From Chitinophagia bacterium (lineage in GTDB: Bacteria; Bacteroidota; Bacteroidia; Chitinophagales; Chitinophagaceae), in assembly GCA_021324175.1 (NCBI GenBank), contig JAJPJP010000422.1, positions 1 to 64,000 of the forward strand: a stretch of DNA of 64,000 nt, written 5' to 3'. Made by a program: the position numbers and the translations under genes. Shown here piece by piece: positions 25,583-34,389 of this stretch (the stretch's first letter is position 1; each line of letters opens with the position of its first letter). The notes under the pieces are model-generated. The model had not been told where the DNA came from. It saw only the letters and a program-made list of their open reading frames with translations, and searched no databases.

Positions 25583-26584
25583 TTAGTAGTATTGAAGGCC
25601 AATGGCTTCCCGAACCAACTGCATGGTCTGCCGGGCACTGTTCCTTGCTTTTTCTGCACCTTTTTCCATAATGTCGGCCAGGTATTTTTCATCTTCAAGG
25701 ATGGCATTAGTCTTCTCACGGATCGGCCGGACAAAAGCTACCACGTCTTCGGCAAGCTGCTTTTTCAAGTCGCCGTACCGGACCGTGCAATTGTTGTATT
25801 CAATTTCAAACTGGTCGACGATTGTCGGGTCGCTGAATAATCGCATCAGCAGGAAAAGATTCTCGATATAAACTGACTTGGGCGAGTTCAATTTGGTGGG
25901 GCCCTGGTCGGTCGTTGCGCCCATTATTTTTTTCCTGATCCTGTCGTCATCATCGGAGAGGTAAACAGTCGCCATTTGGTTTTCGCTCTTGCTCATTTTT
26001 CCTGATCCGTCAAGGCTGGGAACTTTGGCCAACGTTTCGCCGAAATTAAAAGCAAAAGGTTCGGGAAAAACTTCGCCATAACGGTGATTAAACCTGTTGA
26101 CGAAATTACGGGCCATTTCGAGGTGTTGCTCCTGGTCTTTACCAACCGGAACGAGCTTCGCGCGGTGAATGATGATGTCTGCGGTTTGCAGAACAGGGTA
26201 GGTGAGAAGTCCGGCATTGACGTTATCAGGCTGTAGTCTGACCTTTTCTTTAAAGGTGGGGGTCTTTTCTAATTCGCCCTTGTAGGCAAGCATATTCAGG
26301 TACAGATATAACTCGCCAGTTTCATGCACATGGCTCTGGCAGTACAGGGCAACCTTTTCAGGGTCGAGGCCGCAGGCGATATTCTCAGCAAGCACACGCC
26401 GCACATGCTGTTTTAACTCACGGGTATCGGGATGAGTGGTCAGGGAGTGCAAGTCGGCCACCATAAAAAAACAATCATATTCATCCTGCATCCTGACATA
26501 ATTCTTTACGGCGCCGAAATAATTGCCCAGGTGCAAAAACCCCGTAGGCCGTATACCGCTCATGACGATTTCTTTTTTGTTCAT
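25583..26584 (-). CDS. trpS: Tryptophan-tRNA ligase
   Basis: Class I aminoacyl-tRNA synthetase charging tRNA(Trp). The 333-residue protein has the HIGH-like GFLHLGNYFGAVKNY, the ADLHSLTTH segment that contacts tryptophan, PVGKDQEQHLEMAR, and the KMSKS loop (GSGKMSKSENQM). The KMSKS-type TrpRS with this length is the normal bacterial kind. The 210-bp gap to gatC holds only the gatC promoter. Confidence 0.97.
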   Translation of the reverse strand: MNKKEIVMSGIRPTGFLHLGNYFGAVKNYVRMQDEYDCFFMVADLHSLTTHPDTRELKQHVRRVLAENIACGLDPEKVALYCQSHVHETGELYLYLNMLAYKGELEKTPTFKEKVRLQPDNVNAGLLTYPVLQTADIIIHRAKLVPVGKDQEQHLEMARNFVNRFNHRYGEVFPEPFAFNFGETLAKVPSLDGSGKMSKSENQMATVYLSDDDDRIRKKIMGATTDQGPTKLNSPKSVYIENLFLLMRLFSDPTIVDQFEIEYNNCTVRYGDLKKQLAEDVVAFVRPIREKTNAILEDEKYLADIMEKGAEKARNSARQTMQLVREAIGLQYY

Positions 26585-26747
26585 AGCACGGCGAAGATAA
26601 GAACCTGTCGGGAGTTTTACTTTATCAATAGGCCGCCGATGTGTGATGCATTCTAGGGATTTTTTAGTCCTTTTAGCGCCTTTAAGAAAACTATAACGCG
26701 CGATTTTACACGGGTTCTTTACAAACTCCCATTTTTACATGAGCGCA

Positions 26748-26778
26748 TTGCAAAGTATAGGTGAATCCGTTATTTTTG
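26748..26778 (+). promoter_or_regulatory. gatC promoter (TTG-N20-TATTTTTG)
   Basis: TTG at 26748-26750 and TATTTTTG at 26771-26778 with a 20-nt spacer, the same geometry as the pckA promoter. The gatC ATG at 26795 follows 16 nt later. Confidence 0.7.
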
Positions 26779-26794
26779 TTTATTACCGAACGCG

Positions 26795-27121
26795 ATGGAC
26801 GTAAATGAAAAGCTGATAGACAACCTGGCCGAACTCGCCCGTCTCGAATTCAGTGTGACCGAAAAAGTGGAGATAAAAAAGGACTTGCAGAGAATGATTG
26901 CCTTTATCGACAAGCTGAATGAACTGGATACGGCGGGAGTCGAACCGCAATTGTCGATGAGCGAAGAAGTCGATGTATTGCGTGAAGACGTTCCGGGCGG
27001 TACAGTGAGCCGTAACGAAGCGCTGCGCAATGCGCCGATGACAGACGGTGTTTATTTCAAGGTTCCCAAAATCATCGCAAATCGTCACGACGAGCGGAAA
27101 AAACCAGGAGAAAACTTATGA
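26795..27121 (+). CDS. gatC: Asp/Glu-tRNA amidotransferase subunit C
   Basis: Small subunit that holds together the GatCAB amidotransferase, which turns mis-charged Glu-tRNA(Gln) or Asp-tRNA(Asn) into the correct amide form. The 108-residue protein has [30 protein letters not shown] and LREDV..., [11 protein letters not shown], all typical. It carries about ten extra residues at the C-terminus, ending in basic [10 protein letters not shown]. The stop overlaps the ABC-ATPase start by four bases. gatA and gatB are not in the window. Confidence 0.93.
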   Translation: MDVNEKLIDNLAELARLEFSVTEKVEIKKDLQRMIAFIDKLNELDTAGVEPQLSMSEEVDVLREDVPGGTVSRNEALRNAPMTDGVYFKVPKIIANRHDERKKPGENL

Positions 27122-27825
27122 GCACTTCCATCATCCATCTCGAGGATATTCAAAAGAGTTATTTTATGGGGAAGCAGGAATTGAAGGTGCTCAAAGGTGT
27201 ATCGCTCGGTATTGAACAAAATGAATACGTAGCCCTGATGGGCCCTTCAGGCTCGGGAAAAAGCACGCTGATGAATATACTGGGTTGCCTGGACTCTCCA
27301 ACCAGCGGAACTTACATACTCAATGGACAGGACGTAAGCAAAATGCCAGATAACGACCTTGCCGATGTGCGAAACCAAGAGATCGGCTTCGTATTCCAAC
27401 AATTCAACCTGATGCCTAGGCTGACCGCGCTCGAGAATGTGGCTCTCCCGCTTGTCTATGCCGGAATTTCCCGCAGGCAACGTAATGAAATTGCCATGTC
27501 GATGCTTGAAAAAGTCAGCCTCCACGATCGAAGCCACCACAAGCCAAACGAATTGTCGGGCGGCCAATGCCAACGAGTTGCCATAGCTCGTGCTCTGGTC
27601 AATAATCCGTCGCTCATCCTTGCTGACGAACCGACGGGTAATCTCGATACTAAGACCTCGATTGAAATCATGGATATTTTCGGCGCAATCCAGGCGGCAG
27701 GCAATACGGTGGTGCTCGTAACGCATGAAGAAGATATATCCAAATACGCGCACCGCGTGGTACGCCTCAGGGACGGTGTGATCGAAAGTGACAAACGAAA
27801 GGTGCAAGCCTATCAACCCGCGTAA
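27118..27825 (+). CDS. ABC transporter ATP-binding protein, MacB/LolD type
   Basis: A 235-residue ATPase that would power a MacB-type efflux or lipoprotein-release permease in the inner membrane. Motifs in order: Walker [16 protein letters not shown]-loop [21 protein letters not shown], signature [16 protein letters not shown], Walker [13 protein letters not shown], and the switch His in VLVTHEED. The FtsX-like permease it should pair with is not adjacent. It sits in a three-gene run gatC-ABC-pduO with a four-base overlap and a one-base gap, which points to co-transcription without a common pathway. Confidence 0.9.
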   Translation: MSTSIIHLEDIQKSYFMGKQELKVLKGVSLGIEQNEYVALMGPSGSGKSTLMNILGCLDSPTSGTYILNGQDVSKMPDNDLADVRNQEIGFVFQQFNLMPRLTALENVALPLVYAGISRRQRNEIAMSMLEKVSLHDRSHHKPNELSGGQCQRVAIARALVNNPSLILADEPTGNLDTKTSIEIMDIFGAIQAAGNTVVLVTHEEDISKYAHRVVRLRDGVIESDKRKVQAYQPA

Positions 27826-27826
27826 T

Positions 27827-28387
27827 ATGGCGGTTAAAATTTATACCAAGACAGGAGACAGGGGAAAAACCAGCCTGATCGGTGGCACGAAAGTTCCCAA
27901 AAGCGATCTTCGCATCGAATCCTACGGAACAGTGGACGAATTAAATTCATTCATCGGGCTACTATATGACCAATGTCCCGACGAACACGCGAAAGCCTCG
28001 CTTCGGTTCATCCAGGAACAGCTGTTTACTATTGGCTCTTCCTTGGCCTGCGACCCTCAAAAAAAACCTTCTTTAAAGATTCCCGACCTCAAAGAATCGG
28101 ATGTCACATTTCTTGAAAAGGAGATTGATGCAATGAATGCCGGTCTCCCTCCTATGAAGAACTTTATCCTTCCCGGCGGCCACACCACGGTATCCACTGC
28201 CCATATTTGTCGTTGCGTCTGCAGGCGTGCCGAAAGAAAATGCGTCGGTCTCTTGGAAGAAGGGTCTTCTGTAGATGCCTTCGTCGTCAAATATCTGAAC
28301 AGGCTGAGCGATTATTTTTTTGTCCTCGCGCGCTTTCTCGGCCAGGCGCTTCACGCTGAGGAAATTCCATGGAAGCCGAAGGGTTAA
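27827..28387 (+). CDS. Cob(I)alamin adenosyltransferase, PduO type
   Basis: Transfers the adenosyl group of ATP to cob(I)alamin, giving coenzyme B12. The ATG at 27827 is preferred to 27788, since it starts the family's N-terminus VKIYTKTGDRGKTSLIGG, with YGTVDELNSFIG next. The ATP- and cobalamin-binding residues appear in FILPGGH and CRRAERKCVGL, with the C-terminal YLNRLSDYFFVLAR. Length (187) is normal. B12-dependent partners such as methylmalonyl-CoA mutase are not in the window. It converges on lolD with a 5-bp gap. Confidence 0.93.
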   Translation: MAVKIYTKTGDRGKTSLIGGTKVPKSDLRIESYGTVDELNSFIGLLYDQCPDEHAKASLRFIQEQLFTIGSSLACDPQKKPSLKIPDLKESDVTFLEKEIDAMNAGLPPMKNFILPGGHTTVSTAHICRCVCRRAERKCVGLLEEGSSVDAFVVKYLNRLSDYFFVLARFLGQALHAEEIPWKPKG

Positions 28388-28392
28388 TACAG

Positions 28393-29046
28393 TCAGGAGA
28401 TAATTCTTCCATCCTTCATATGGAGTATCCTGTCGCTCATTTGGGCCAGTTCCTCATTATGGGTAACAATCAAAAAGGTCTGGTTGAACAATTTCCGGAG
28501 CTCAAGAAAAAGAAGGTGTAGCTCCCTGGCATTTTCGGAATCCAGGTTGCCTGTCGGTTCGTCGGCAAACACGATGTCAGGCTTATTGATCAATGCCCTG
28601 GCCACCGAAACCCTTTGCTGCTCTCCCCCCGAGAGTGCATTTGGTTTATTCTCCAGCCGCTCACCAACGCCAAGGGACTTAAGCAACGCAGCCGCCTCCA
28701 TTTCCACATCTTTTCTATTCCTGCCGGCCAGCCAGCCCGGGATACATACATTTTCCAGTGCATTGAATTCGGGCAGGAGGTGATGAAACTGAAATACAAA
28801 GCCAATATGCCTGTTGCGAAACGCAGCCAGCTTTTTTCCACGCAGGTCACTGATTTTTTTCCCCTGGAGATATACATCGCCGTTACTGGGATCGTCCAAG
28901 GTGCCAAGAATATGAAGCAGAGTACTTTTCCCCGAACCTGAAGGCCCGGCGATTGTCGCGATTTCTCCCTTGCTGATTTCCAGGTCTACGCCCTTTAATA
29001 CCCACAAGTGGCCGTAATATTTATGAATTCCCTTTGCAGACAGCAT
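28393..29046 (-). CDS. lolD: Lipoprotein-releasing ABC transporter ATPase
   Basis: Powers LolCDE, which extracts outer-membrane lipoproteins from the inner membrane. The 217-residue protein has Walker [19 protein letters not shown], the LolD-like Q-loop FQFHHLLPEFNALENVCIPG, the signature ALSGGEQQRVSVARAL, Walker [12 protein letters not shown] and the switch His in LIVTHNEELA. The Q-loop and the ending RILHMKDGRI favour LolD over the MacB type. The start is at 29046. A near-consensus promoter lies so close upstream that the mRNA should be leaderless or nearly so. Confidence 0.87.
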   Translation of the reverse strand: MLSAKGIHKYYGHLWVLKGVDLEISKGEIATIAGPSGSGKSTLLHILGTLDDPSNGDVYLQGKKISDLRGKKLAAFRNRHIGFVFQFHHLLPEFNALENVCIPGWLAGRNRKDVEMEAAALLKSLGVGERLENKPNALSGGEQQRVSVARALINKPDIVFADEPTGNLDSENARELHLLFLELRKLFNQTFLIVTHNEELAQMSDRILHMKDGRIIS

Positions 29047-29050
29047 TTGC

Positions 29051-29081
29051 CAAATTTAGAGTTTGAGGACATTTTCGCAAA
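29051..29081 (-). promoter_or_regulatory. lolD promoter (TTTG-N19-TAAATTTG) abutting the start codon
   Basis: On the minus strand TTTG (29081-29078) and TAAATTTG (29058-29051) are exactly 19 nt apart, the phylum's consensus. Transcription would begin within a few bases of the lolD ATG at 29046, leaving almost no leader. Confidence 0.72.
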
Positions 29082-29207
29082 CCTAATGGTTCCCTGGGGA
29101 TAATCTGCCCCGCAAATCTAAAAATGCCGGAATGATTCGCAAAACATTAGAAAATGGCAGGCAACCTTTTACATGCTCCCCCGATACGTGTGCAAAAACA
29201 CCCCGAC

Positions 29208-29432
29208 ATGAAATCTTATCTACTTGGCCTCTTTATAGTGGCGATTGTCCCGGCATTTGCCCTGAATACTATTCCTCCCCGTCACAGCCACAAATTCATC
29301 CTGATCAATCCGCTGAAAGAACGCCAGCTTTATTATAAGGGGCATGGCACAGTGGGACTGATCCTGGGCCTGGTTTTAGGCCCTGTCGGCTGGGGCGCCG
29401 CGCATCTTTTTACCCACAATAAGGCTTTCTGA
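29208..29432 (+). CDS. Small secreted or membrane protein, unknown
   Basis: A 74-residue protein read from the ATG at 29208; an in-frame ATG at 29154 is less likely because it would precede the signal-like segment (MKSYLLGLFIVAIVPAFALN). A short polar stretch (RHSHKFILINPLKERQLYYKG) is followed by a glycine-rich hydrophobic segment (TVGLILGLVLGPVGWGAAHLF). The Gly-rich helix resembles small membrane proteins or glycine-zipper proteins. I do not recognise a family. It diverges from lolD. Confidence 0.5.
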   Translation: MKSYLLGLFIVAIVPAFALNTIPPRHSHKFILINPLKERQLYYKGHGTVGLILGLVLGPVGWGAAHLFTHNKAF

Positions 29433-29607
29433 GACAAAGCAGCACTTGGATCCGGATATGGTTATGCGCCGCATTTGTAGGTTTTATAGTATATGAATCA
29501 ATCGTCAACCCCAGTCAATTGCTTTATTACACACTTGAGGCGATATTACAGGGCTTAACATCTTAAAAACGTTAGAAAAATACTTTAAGGCCGCGCAAAA
29601 CAATTGA

Positions 29608-29638
29608 TTTGGAATTTTCGTTTTAACAGCTACTTTTG
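29608..29638 (+). promoter_or_regulatory. Consensus promoter (TTTG-N19-TACTTTTG) of the DUF2795 gene
   Basis: TTTG (29608-29611) and TACTTTTG (29631-29638) with a 19-nt spacer match the Bacteroidota consensus exactly. The palindrome GGTATACC (29651-29658) lies just after the expected start site. A leader of about 90 nt follows, with an out-of-frame 23-codon ORF (29678-29749) that overlaps the real start. The rest of 29433-29732 shows nothing else. Confidence 0.75.
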
Positions 29639-29732
29639 CGAAAAAATCGGGGTATACCACCCAAGCACAAAGTACTGATGAATACAGCCGTGAACAATCT
29701 TTCCGGACTTAATAAAACTAAATTTCGAACAG

Positions 29733-29954
29733 ATGTTTTGGACACTTGAACTAGCCAGCTACCTGGAAGATGCTCCCTGGCCGGCTACCAAAGATGAATT
29801 GATCGACTATGCTATTCGCTCCGGCGCACCCATTGAAGTAGTTGAAAACCTGCAAGAACTCGAGGATGAAGGCGAAATCTATGAAGGAATAGATGACATT
29901 TGGCCCGATTACCCTTCGCAGGCAGACTTCTTTTTTAACGAAGATGAATACTAA
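29733..29954 (+). CDS. DUF2795 family protein
   Basis: A 73-residue acidic protein matching the DUF2795 pattern: LASYLEDAPWPATKDELIDYAIRSGAPIEVVENLQEL, then a short Asp/Glu-rich tail (YPSQADFFFNEDEY). Such proteins are small, abundant and of unknown function in Bacteroidota and Actinobacteria. It has a strong promoter, a long leader and its own terminator, so it is a single-gene unit. A high expression level is an inference from these signals. Confidence 0.85.
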   Translation: MFWTLELASYLEDAPWPATKDELIDYAIRSGAPIEVVENLQELEDEGEIYEGIDDIWPDYPSQADFFFNEDEY

Positions 29955-29970
29955 AAAATCCACAAAGGTC

Positions 29971-29999
29971 GAAAGGTCGCAGATTGCAACCTTTTCTAT
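29971..29999 (+). terminator. Rho-independent terminator of the DUF2795 gene
   Basis: AAAGGT (29972-29977) pairs with ACCTTT (29989-29994), with an inner GC/GC pair after one mismatch, followed by TTTTCTATTTT. It lies 17 nt past the stop codon. Confidence 0.7.
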
Positions 30000-30027
30000 T
30001 TTATGGCCTATCCTATCAAATTGTAAC

Positions 30028-30840
30028 TTATTTTTCCATCTGATGTATAACGGCCTCGGTCACGCCGGTAAATGAGAAACCGCCGTCATGGAATAGGTTC
30101 TGCATGGTAACCATCCGAGTGAGATCGCTGAAAAGTGTAACGCAGTAGTCCGCGCATTGATCGCCAGTGGCATTGCCCAAGGGGCTCATCTTTTCTGCGT
30201 AAGTAATAAAACCATCAAAACCCTTGACCCCGCTGCCAGCGGTTGTGCGGGTAGGCGACTGCGAGACCGTGTTGACCCTGACTTTTTTCTTCAGCGCGTA
30301 ATGATAGCCAAAGTTCCTGGTGATTCCTTCGAGTAGCGTTTTGGCATCCGCCATTTCGTTGTAATCAGGGAATACGCGCTGCGCGGCGATATACGTAAGG
30401 GCTATAACACTACACCATTCATTGAGCGCGTCCATATCCCAGGCGGTACGCAAAAGTCGGTGCAGAGAGATGGCAGAAATATCCATGGTTTTTTGGTTAA
30501 AGCCATAATCGATGGCCGTGTAATGCCGGTTCTTCCGCATATTGAGGCTCATGCCGATTGAGTGAAGGACAAAGTCGATACCACCGCCAAAATGTTTCAT
30601 GGATTCTTCGAACAATTTTTTCAGGTCATCCATATTGGTCACATCGGCTCCGATCACTGGGGCCTCCACCGCCGTTGCCAACTTATTGATTTCGCCCATG
30701 CGGAGAGCGACCGGGGCATTCGAAAGAACCAGTTCTGCTCCTTCTTCCCTACAACGCAACGCCGTTCGCCAGGCGATTGACTTTTCGTCGAGTGCACCGA
30801 AAATGATTCCTTTTTTACCTTTTAGAAGATTGTAAGCCAT
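30028..30840 (-). CDS. fabI: Enoyl-[acyl-carrier-protein] reductase (NADH)
   Basis: Reduces enoyl-ACP in the last step of each fatty-acid elongation cycle, the target of triclosan in other bacteria. The ATG at 30840 is preferred to 30936 since it begins the usual NLLKGKKGIIFGALDEKSIAW. The 270-residue SDR has SVIALTYIAAQRVFPDYNEM followed by the catalytic Lys (Y-x6-K spacing), and the substrate loop KKVRVNTVSQSPTRT, which differs from the E. coli NAISAGPIRT wording. Its family membership is clear. No acetyl-CoA carboxylase or other fab gene is adjacent. Confidence 0.92.
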   Translation of the reverse strand: MAYNLLKGKKGIIFGALDEKSIAWRTALRCREEGAELVLSNAPVALRMGEINKLATAVEAPVIGADVTNMDDLKKLFEESMKHFGGGIDFVLHSIGMSLNMRKNRHYTAIDYGFNQKTMDISAISLHRLLRTAWDMDALNEWCSVIALTYIAAQRVFPDYNEMADAKTLLEGITRNFGYHYALKKKVRVNTVSQSPTRTTAGSGVKGFDGFITYAEKMSPLGNATGDQCADYCVTLFSDLTRMVTMQNLFHDGGFSFTGVTEAVIHQMEK

Positions 30841-30874
30841 ACACTTCAAAATTTTGAGGTCGTAAAAATAAGGG

Positions 30875-31087
30875 TTAATTATTTGGTAAGGGGAATATGC
30901 GCGCAATGACCCATACCACCAGGAACGTATACCCAAACACTAAGGCAAAGGCGCTGACAATATAGAGAAAAAGGCGCGACAGGGACTTTCGCGGATTGAG
31001 CACGCGTTTTAGCAGCATGTTTATATAAAAGGCCCCGCCGAGGGAAGCGAGGATAATCAGGAGAATGGTAATGGAACGCAGTTTCAT
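30875..31087 (-). CDS. Small two-helix membrane protein, unknown
   Basis: A 70-residue protein starting at ATG 31087, with helices at about 6-24 (SITILLIILASLGGAFYIN) and 38-60 (LFLYIVSAFALVFGYTFLVVW) joined by a basic loop (KRVLNPRKSLSR), so both ends face outside. It follows recN by 10 bp and probably shares its transcript. I see no known family. Confidence 0.6.
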   Translation of the reverse strand: MKLRSITILLIILASLGGAFYINMLLKRVLNPRKSLSRLFLYIVSAFALVFGYTFLVVWVIARIFPLPNN

Positions 31088-31097
31088 GGGGAGTGGG

Positions 31098-32750
31098 TTA
31101 ACAGACCATTTCCCTGGCATTCGCTAGTGCAGCCGCGGTCGGCTTTTCCCCGCTAAGCATTTTCGCGATGGCCATCACTCTTTCTTCAAGCGTCAACTGC
31201 CTGATTCCCGTTTTGACTCCAGTTCCCTTCGCGTCCTTGTAGACGAGAAAATGAGCATCCGCTTTGCCTGCTATTTGTGGCTGATGAGTTATACTGATAA
31301 TTTGGCGGCTTAATGAAAGCTTTTTCAGGATGATCCCAACCTGTTTTGCGGCCTCTCCCGAAATTCCACTGTCAATTTCGTCAAAGATCATGGTTGGGAG
31401 ATCCACTGTTTCTGCGACCAGTGATTTAATGGAAAGCATGAGCCGGCTTAACTCACCCCCCGAAGCGACCTTGCTGAGATTTTCGAATTTTTGGCTGTTA
31501 TTCGCATCGAATAGAAACTGGACCATATCCATCCCATTTTCATTTAATGGAATGTCCTGTATCATGATCTTCAATCTGGCATTTGGCATCCCCATTTTTT
31601 TGAGTAGCCGGTTCACCTCTTCCCCGATTGGTTCAACCTGGCTGTGCCTCTTTCGTGAAAGTTCTTTCGCGCATGCGGCCGCCTGGTCAAGCAGGCGACG
31701 CTCCTGGGACTCTTTATTTTCTATTTCTTCGTCAATGTGGAGGACCGCCTGAAGTTTATCTGAGATCGCATGTTCAACGCCCTTCAGCTCGCGTGTAGTT
31801 TTCACTCCATGTTTTTTGAGGAGCCGTTGCCCGGTTTGTAGCTGTTGGTTAATCTCGTCGATCCTTCCGGGGTCAATGGTAATCTCGTCGCTCATCGATT
31901 CGATTTCTGACGCAATATCTTGCAATTCGATATGGGCTGAACGCAATCGCTCCAACACGCCTCGGAGATTCGGATAAATCGCGACAAAGCCCTGCAATTG
32001 GTTGACCAGCGATTTCAGTTTTTGCACGAGTGGTTGTTCACTTTCTTTTAGCTGGTAGCATGCACCAGCCAACGCATTTTTGATTCCGTCAGCATGAGTG
32101 AGCAGTTCTAATTCTGCCTCGAGATTTTCTAACTCGTCGCCCTGGTAATTTTCTTTTTCCAGCTCTTCGAAGAGAAACTGGTTATAGTCGTATTCTTTCG
32201 AGAATGCAGCCTTTCTGCCCAGCAGTTCCTGCAATTGCCGGCGCGTGTCCCTGAGTTGGTTGAAGGCTCTTCCATATTCTGAAAGCAGTTGCTCATTGCC
32301 AGCGATTGCGTCGATAACATCCAACTGGAAGGATGAACTGCCTAGTTCCAGGCTGTCAAACTGTCGATGAAGATCGACGAGCATTGAACTGAGAATCCTC
32401 AGCTTGTCGAGATTGACCGGCGAATCATTCACAAAAGCGCGCGACTTGCCCTGCGGGCTGATTTCGCGGCGGATTATGAGCTCTTCATCATATTCGAGGT
32501 CATTTGCGCCCAGGAATTTTTTTAAACCCGAGGAATCCGAATCCAGGAAGACACCTTCGACAATACATTTTCTTTTGTCCTCAAAAAGGACGGCCGAATC
32601 CGCGCGGTCACCCAAGATCAGGGACAGCGCGCCGACCAGGATAGATTTTCCCGCTCCGGTCTCACCGGTAATGATATTGAGGCCTTGGGAAAATTCGATC
32701 GAAAGCTCGTCGATGATGGCATAGTTGGAGATTTCCAATTTCCTAAGCAT
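31098..32750 (-). CDS. recN: DNA repair protein RecN
   Basis: An SMC-like ATPase that acts early in double-strand-break repair. The 550-residue protein has Walker A ITGETGAGKSILVGAL near residue 28, a long coiled coil between about 150 and 370 (LLGRKAAFSKEY, LEAELELLTHA), the signature VASGGELSRLMLSIKSL, and Walker B MIFDEIDSGISGEAA with ITHQPQIAG. The length and motifs are those of a normal RecN. A small membrane protein follows 10 bp downstream. A LexA box is not visible upstream. Confidence 0.95.
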   Translation of the reverse strand: MLRKLEISNYAIIDELSIEFSQGLNIITGETGAGKSILVGALSLILGDRADSAVLFEDKRKCIVEGVFLDSDSSGLKKFLGANDLEYDEELIIRREISPQGKSRAFVNDSPVNLDKLRILSSMLVDLHRQFDSLELGSSSFQLDVIDAIAGNEQLLSEYGRAFNQLRDTRRQLQELLGRKAAFSKEYDYNQFLFEELEKENYQGDELENLEAELELLTHADGIKNALAGACYQLKESEQPLVQKLKSLVNQLQGFVAIYPNLRGVLERLRSAHIELQDIASEIESMSDEITIDPGRIDEINQQLQTGQRLLKKHGVKTTRELKGVEHAISDKLQAVLHIDEEIENKESQERRLLDQAAACAKELSRKRHSQVEPIGEEVNRLLKKMGMPNARLKIMIQDIPLNENGMDMVQFLFDANNSQKFENLSKVASGGELSRLMLSIKSLVAETVDLPTMIFDEIDSGISGEAAKQVGIILKKLSLSRQIISITHQPQIAGKADAHFLVYKDAKGTGVKTGIRQLTLEERVMAIAKMLSGEKPTAAALANAREMVC

Positions 32751-32784
32751 ATGTATCTGGATGGGGCAATTTACTAATAAACAA

Positions 32785-34299
32785 TCACTCGGAGCAGCGC
32801 GCGATACCAGCCTTGGCCTTTTGATCGAGGGAATTTTTGTACTCGTGATCTTTCAGATCGAGACATTGCTGGTAATAGCTGATTGCCTGGCTCTTATCGC
32901 CTTTTGCTTCGTATATGTAGCCAATTTGCAATGCCGACCGGGCGGCAAAATATTGTGGCGCATCAGCCCCTTCACTGAGGGTCAAAAGGTATTTGGCAAT
33001 CGCTTCATCTTTACGGTTGAGATCATCATAAATTCTCCCGAGGCGATAGCTGAATTCGAGTTTATCTGCCGGCCGGTTAAAATCCGCTTCGGTTTTCCCT
33101 TCGAGCTGCTGAAGCGCCTTGCGGTGATAGCCACCATCATTCAGCAACCGTGCCCTCAGCAGCGTCTTATCGGGCCAGTAACCGGACAAAGCCTCTTGCT
33201 GCGCTTGCTTTTCGGATTCGGTTTCGGCGCTGCCTTTTTGGAGGATCATTTTTCGGACCGACTCTGCGCGCTTTTGGTCATTTTCGAGATAATAGAACCA
33301 GCTGAGTTTCTGCAACACGTCTTTCATATAGAACCTGCCCTGGAAATTATTGACAAATCGATTGAGATAAACTGCGGCATCTGGTTCCATGCCGTCCAGC
33401 TTGGCATATCCCATTTCCATATCCCAAGCTGGCATAATCAGGTATTCCGGTCCTTCACTTTTCTGCGATAGTACTTTGATTGTATAGGCAGCCTGTTGGT
33501 CATTGATACCCAAATTTGCCGCGAGATAGGTGAACAGATGATTATTTCTGACGTCCAGATGTTCATCGTTGATAAATCTAAAAACATCATCCTTTTTGTT
33601 CTCGATGTAAAATTTAAGGTATAAATAGTAGAATACAGCTTCATCATGGAAAAGAAGAGCCCATTCATTCTTCTGGTTAAGGAATAGTTCAAGCTTCGTC
33701 ATTCCTTCCCGAATGGATCCTTTAATACCAAGCAAATTCCCCAGCCATTTATAACCATCAGGGATCGTACCGGCTGCCACCTGCATCGGACCATAAAGCA
33801 TATCGTTGGGGCTAAAGTCACCGAATTTCCTGAGGTTCGATTTGCTCTCCAAAAATGATCGTCGAAATTCCCAGCCTGCTTCCCAGTTGTTTCCAAATTT
33901 GACATTCACGGCTGCCCATTGAAAATGAATAATCGATTTGGTGAACAGGTAAAGAGGAGAGTTTGAAGGGCCATGGTCGATGAGCTTGAGGCGTTTCTCA
34001 CCATTGGACGCACGGAGTTTGAACTCTGCAGGGTCCTCGTTAAAAAAGAGTATAAAAAAATCAATGTAGTTCTCGAGATAAATAGGGATCAAGTTATCGG
34101 GATGTTTCCTCTTTTCGCTGTCGAGAATTTTCTGGCCCCTGTCCAGTCTCAGCATGATGATTTGCTGGTAGGCCCGCCGGCACTCGTCATTAAAGTCGAA
34201 GACCGGCTGCGCAGCGGTACGAAGGCATGTCAGGACAAAGCATCCAATGATCAGCGAGCGACAGATGGTTCGCGGAAACGACTTCCCAAATCCGGTCAC
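32785..34299 (-). CDS. Secreted TPR-repeat protein
   Basis: A 504-residue protein. The GTG at 34299 is preferred to the ATG at 34377 for two reasons: a signal-like segment begins right after it (hydrophobic SLIIGCFVLTCL, then RTAAQP), and a terminator hairpin of the preceding gene lies at 34339-34360, inside the longer version. The body is helical, with TPR-like units in the C-terminal half (KLEFSYRLGRIYDDLNRKDEAIAKY and ALQIGYIYEAKGDKSQAISYYQQCLDL). Function is unknown. It follows a zinc-ribbon gene and precedes recN. Confidence 0.75.
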   Translation of the reverse strand: MTGFGKSFPRTICRSLIIGCFVLTCLRTAAQPVFDFNDECRRAYQQIIMLRLDRGQKILDSEKRKHPDNLIPIYLENYIDFFILFFNEDPAEFKLRASNGEKRLKLIDHGPSNSPLYLFTKSIIHFQWAAVNVKFGNNWEAGWEFRRSFLESKSNLRKFGDFSPNDMLYGPMQVAAGTIPDGYKWLGNLLGIKGSIREGMTKLELFLNQKNEWALLFHDEAVFYYLYLKFYIENKKDDVFRFINDEHLDVRNNHLFTYLAANLGINDQQAAYTIKVLSQKSEGPEYLIMPAWDMEMGYAKLDGMEPDAAVYLNRFVNNFQGRFYMKDVLQKLSWFYYLENDQKRAESVRKMILQKGSAETESEKQAQQEALSGYWPDKTLLRARLLNDGGYHRKALQQLEGKTEADFNRPADKLEFSYRLGRIYDDLNRKDEAIAKYLLTLSEGADAPQYFAARSALQIGYIYEAKGDKSQAISYYQQCLDLKDHEYKNSLDQKAKAGIARCSE

Positions 34300-34338
34300 C
34301 CCCCGGGGGTTTGAATAACTTCTTAACAACAAACACAA

Positions 34339-34360
34339 AAGGCGCGTGGGTGTGCGCCTT
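34339..34360 (-). terminator. Terminator-like hairpin after the zinc-ribbon gene
   Basis: AAGGCGC (34339-34345) pairs with GCGCCTT (34354-34360). On the minus strand it lies 30 nt past the stop at 34390 and is followed by TTTTGTGTTTG. It supports a later start for the TPR gene. Confidence 0.6.
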
Positions 34361-34389
34361 AATATATTCTGCATCAAAAAATGATCTTG

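Noticed and set aside
29433-29732. Possible RNA gene in the 300-bp gap
   Set aside because: I could find only a promoter, a palindrome and a small uORF; no tRNA-like cloverleaf or known riboswitch.
32725-33471. 248-codon open frame on the plus strand
   Set aside because: Shadow of the TPR gene; composition is that of a reverse complement of coding sequence.
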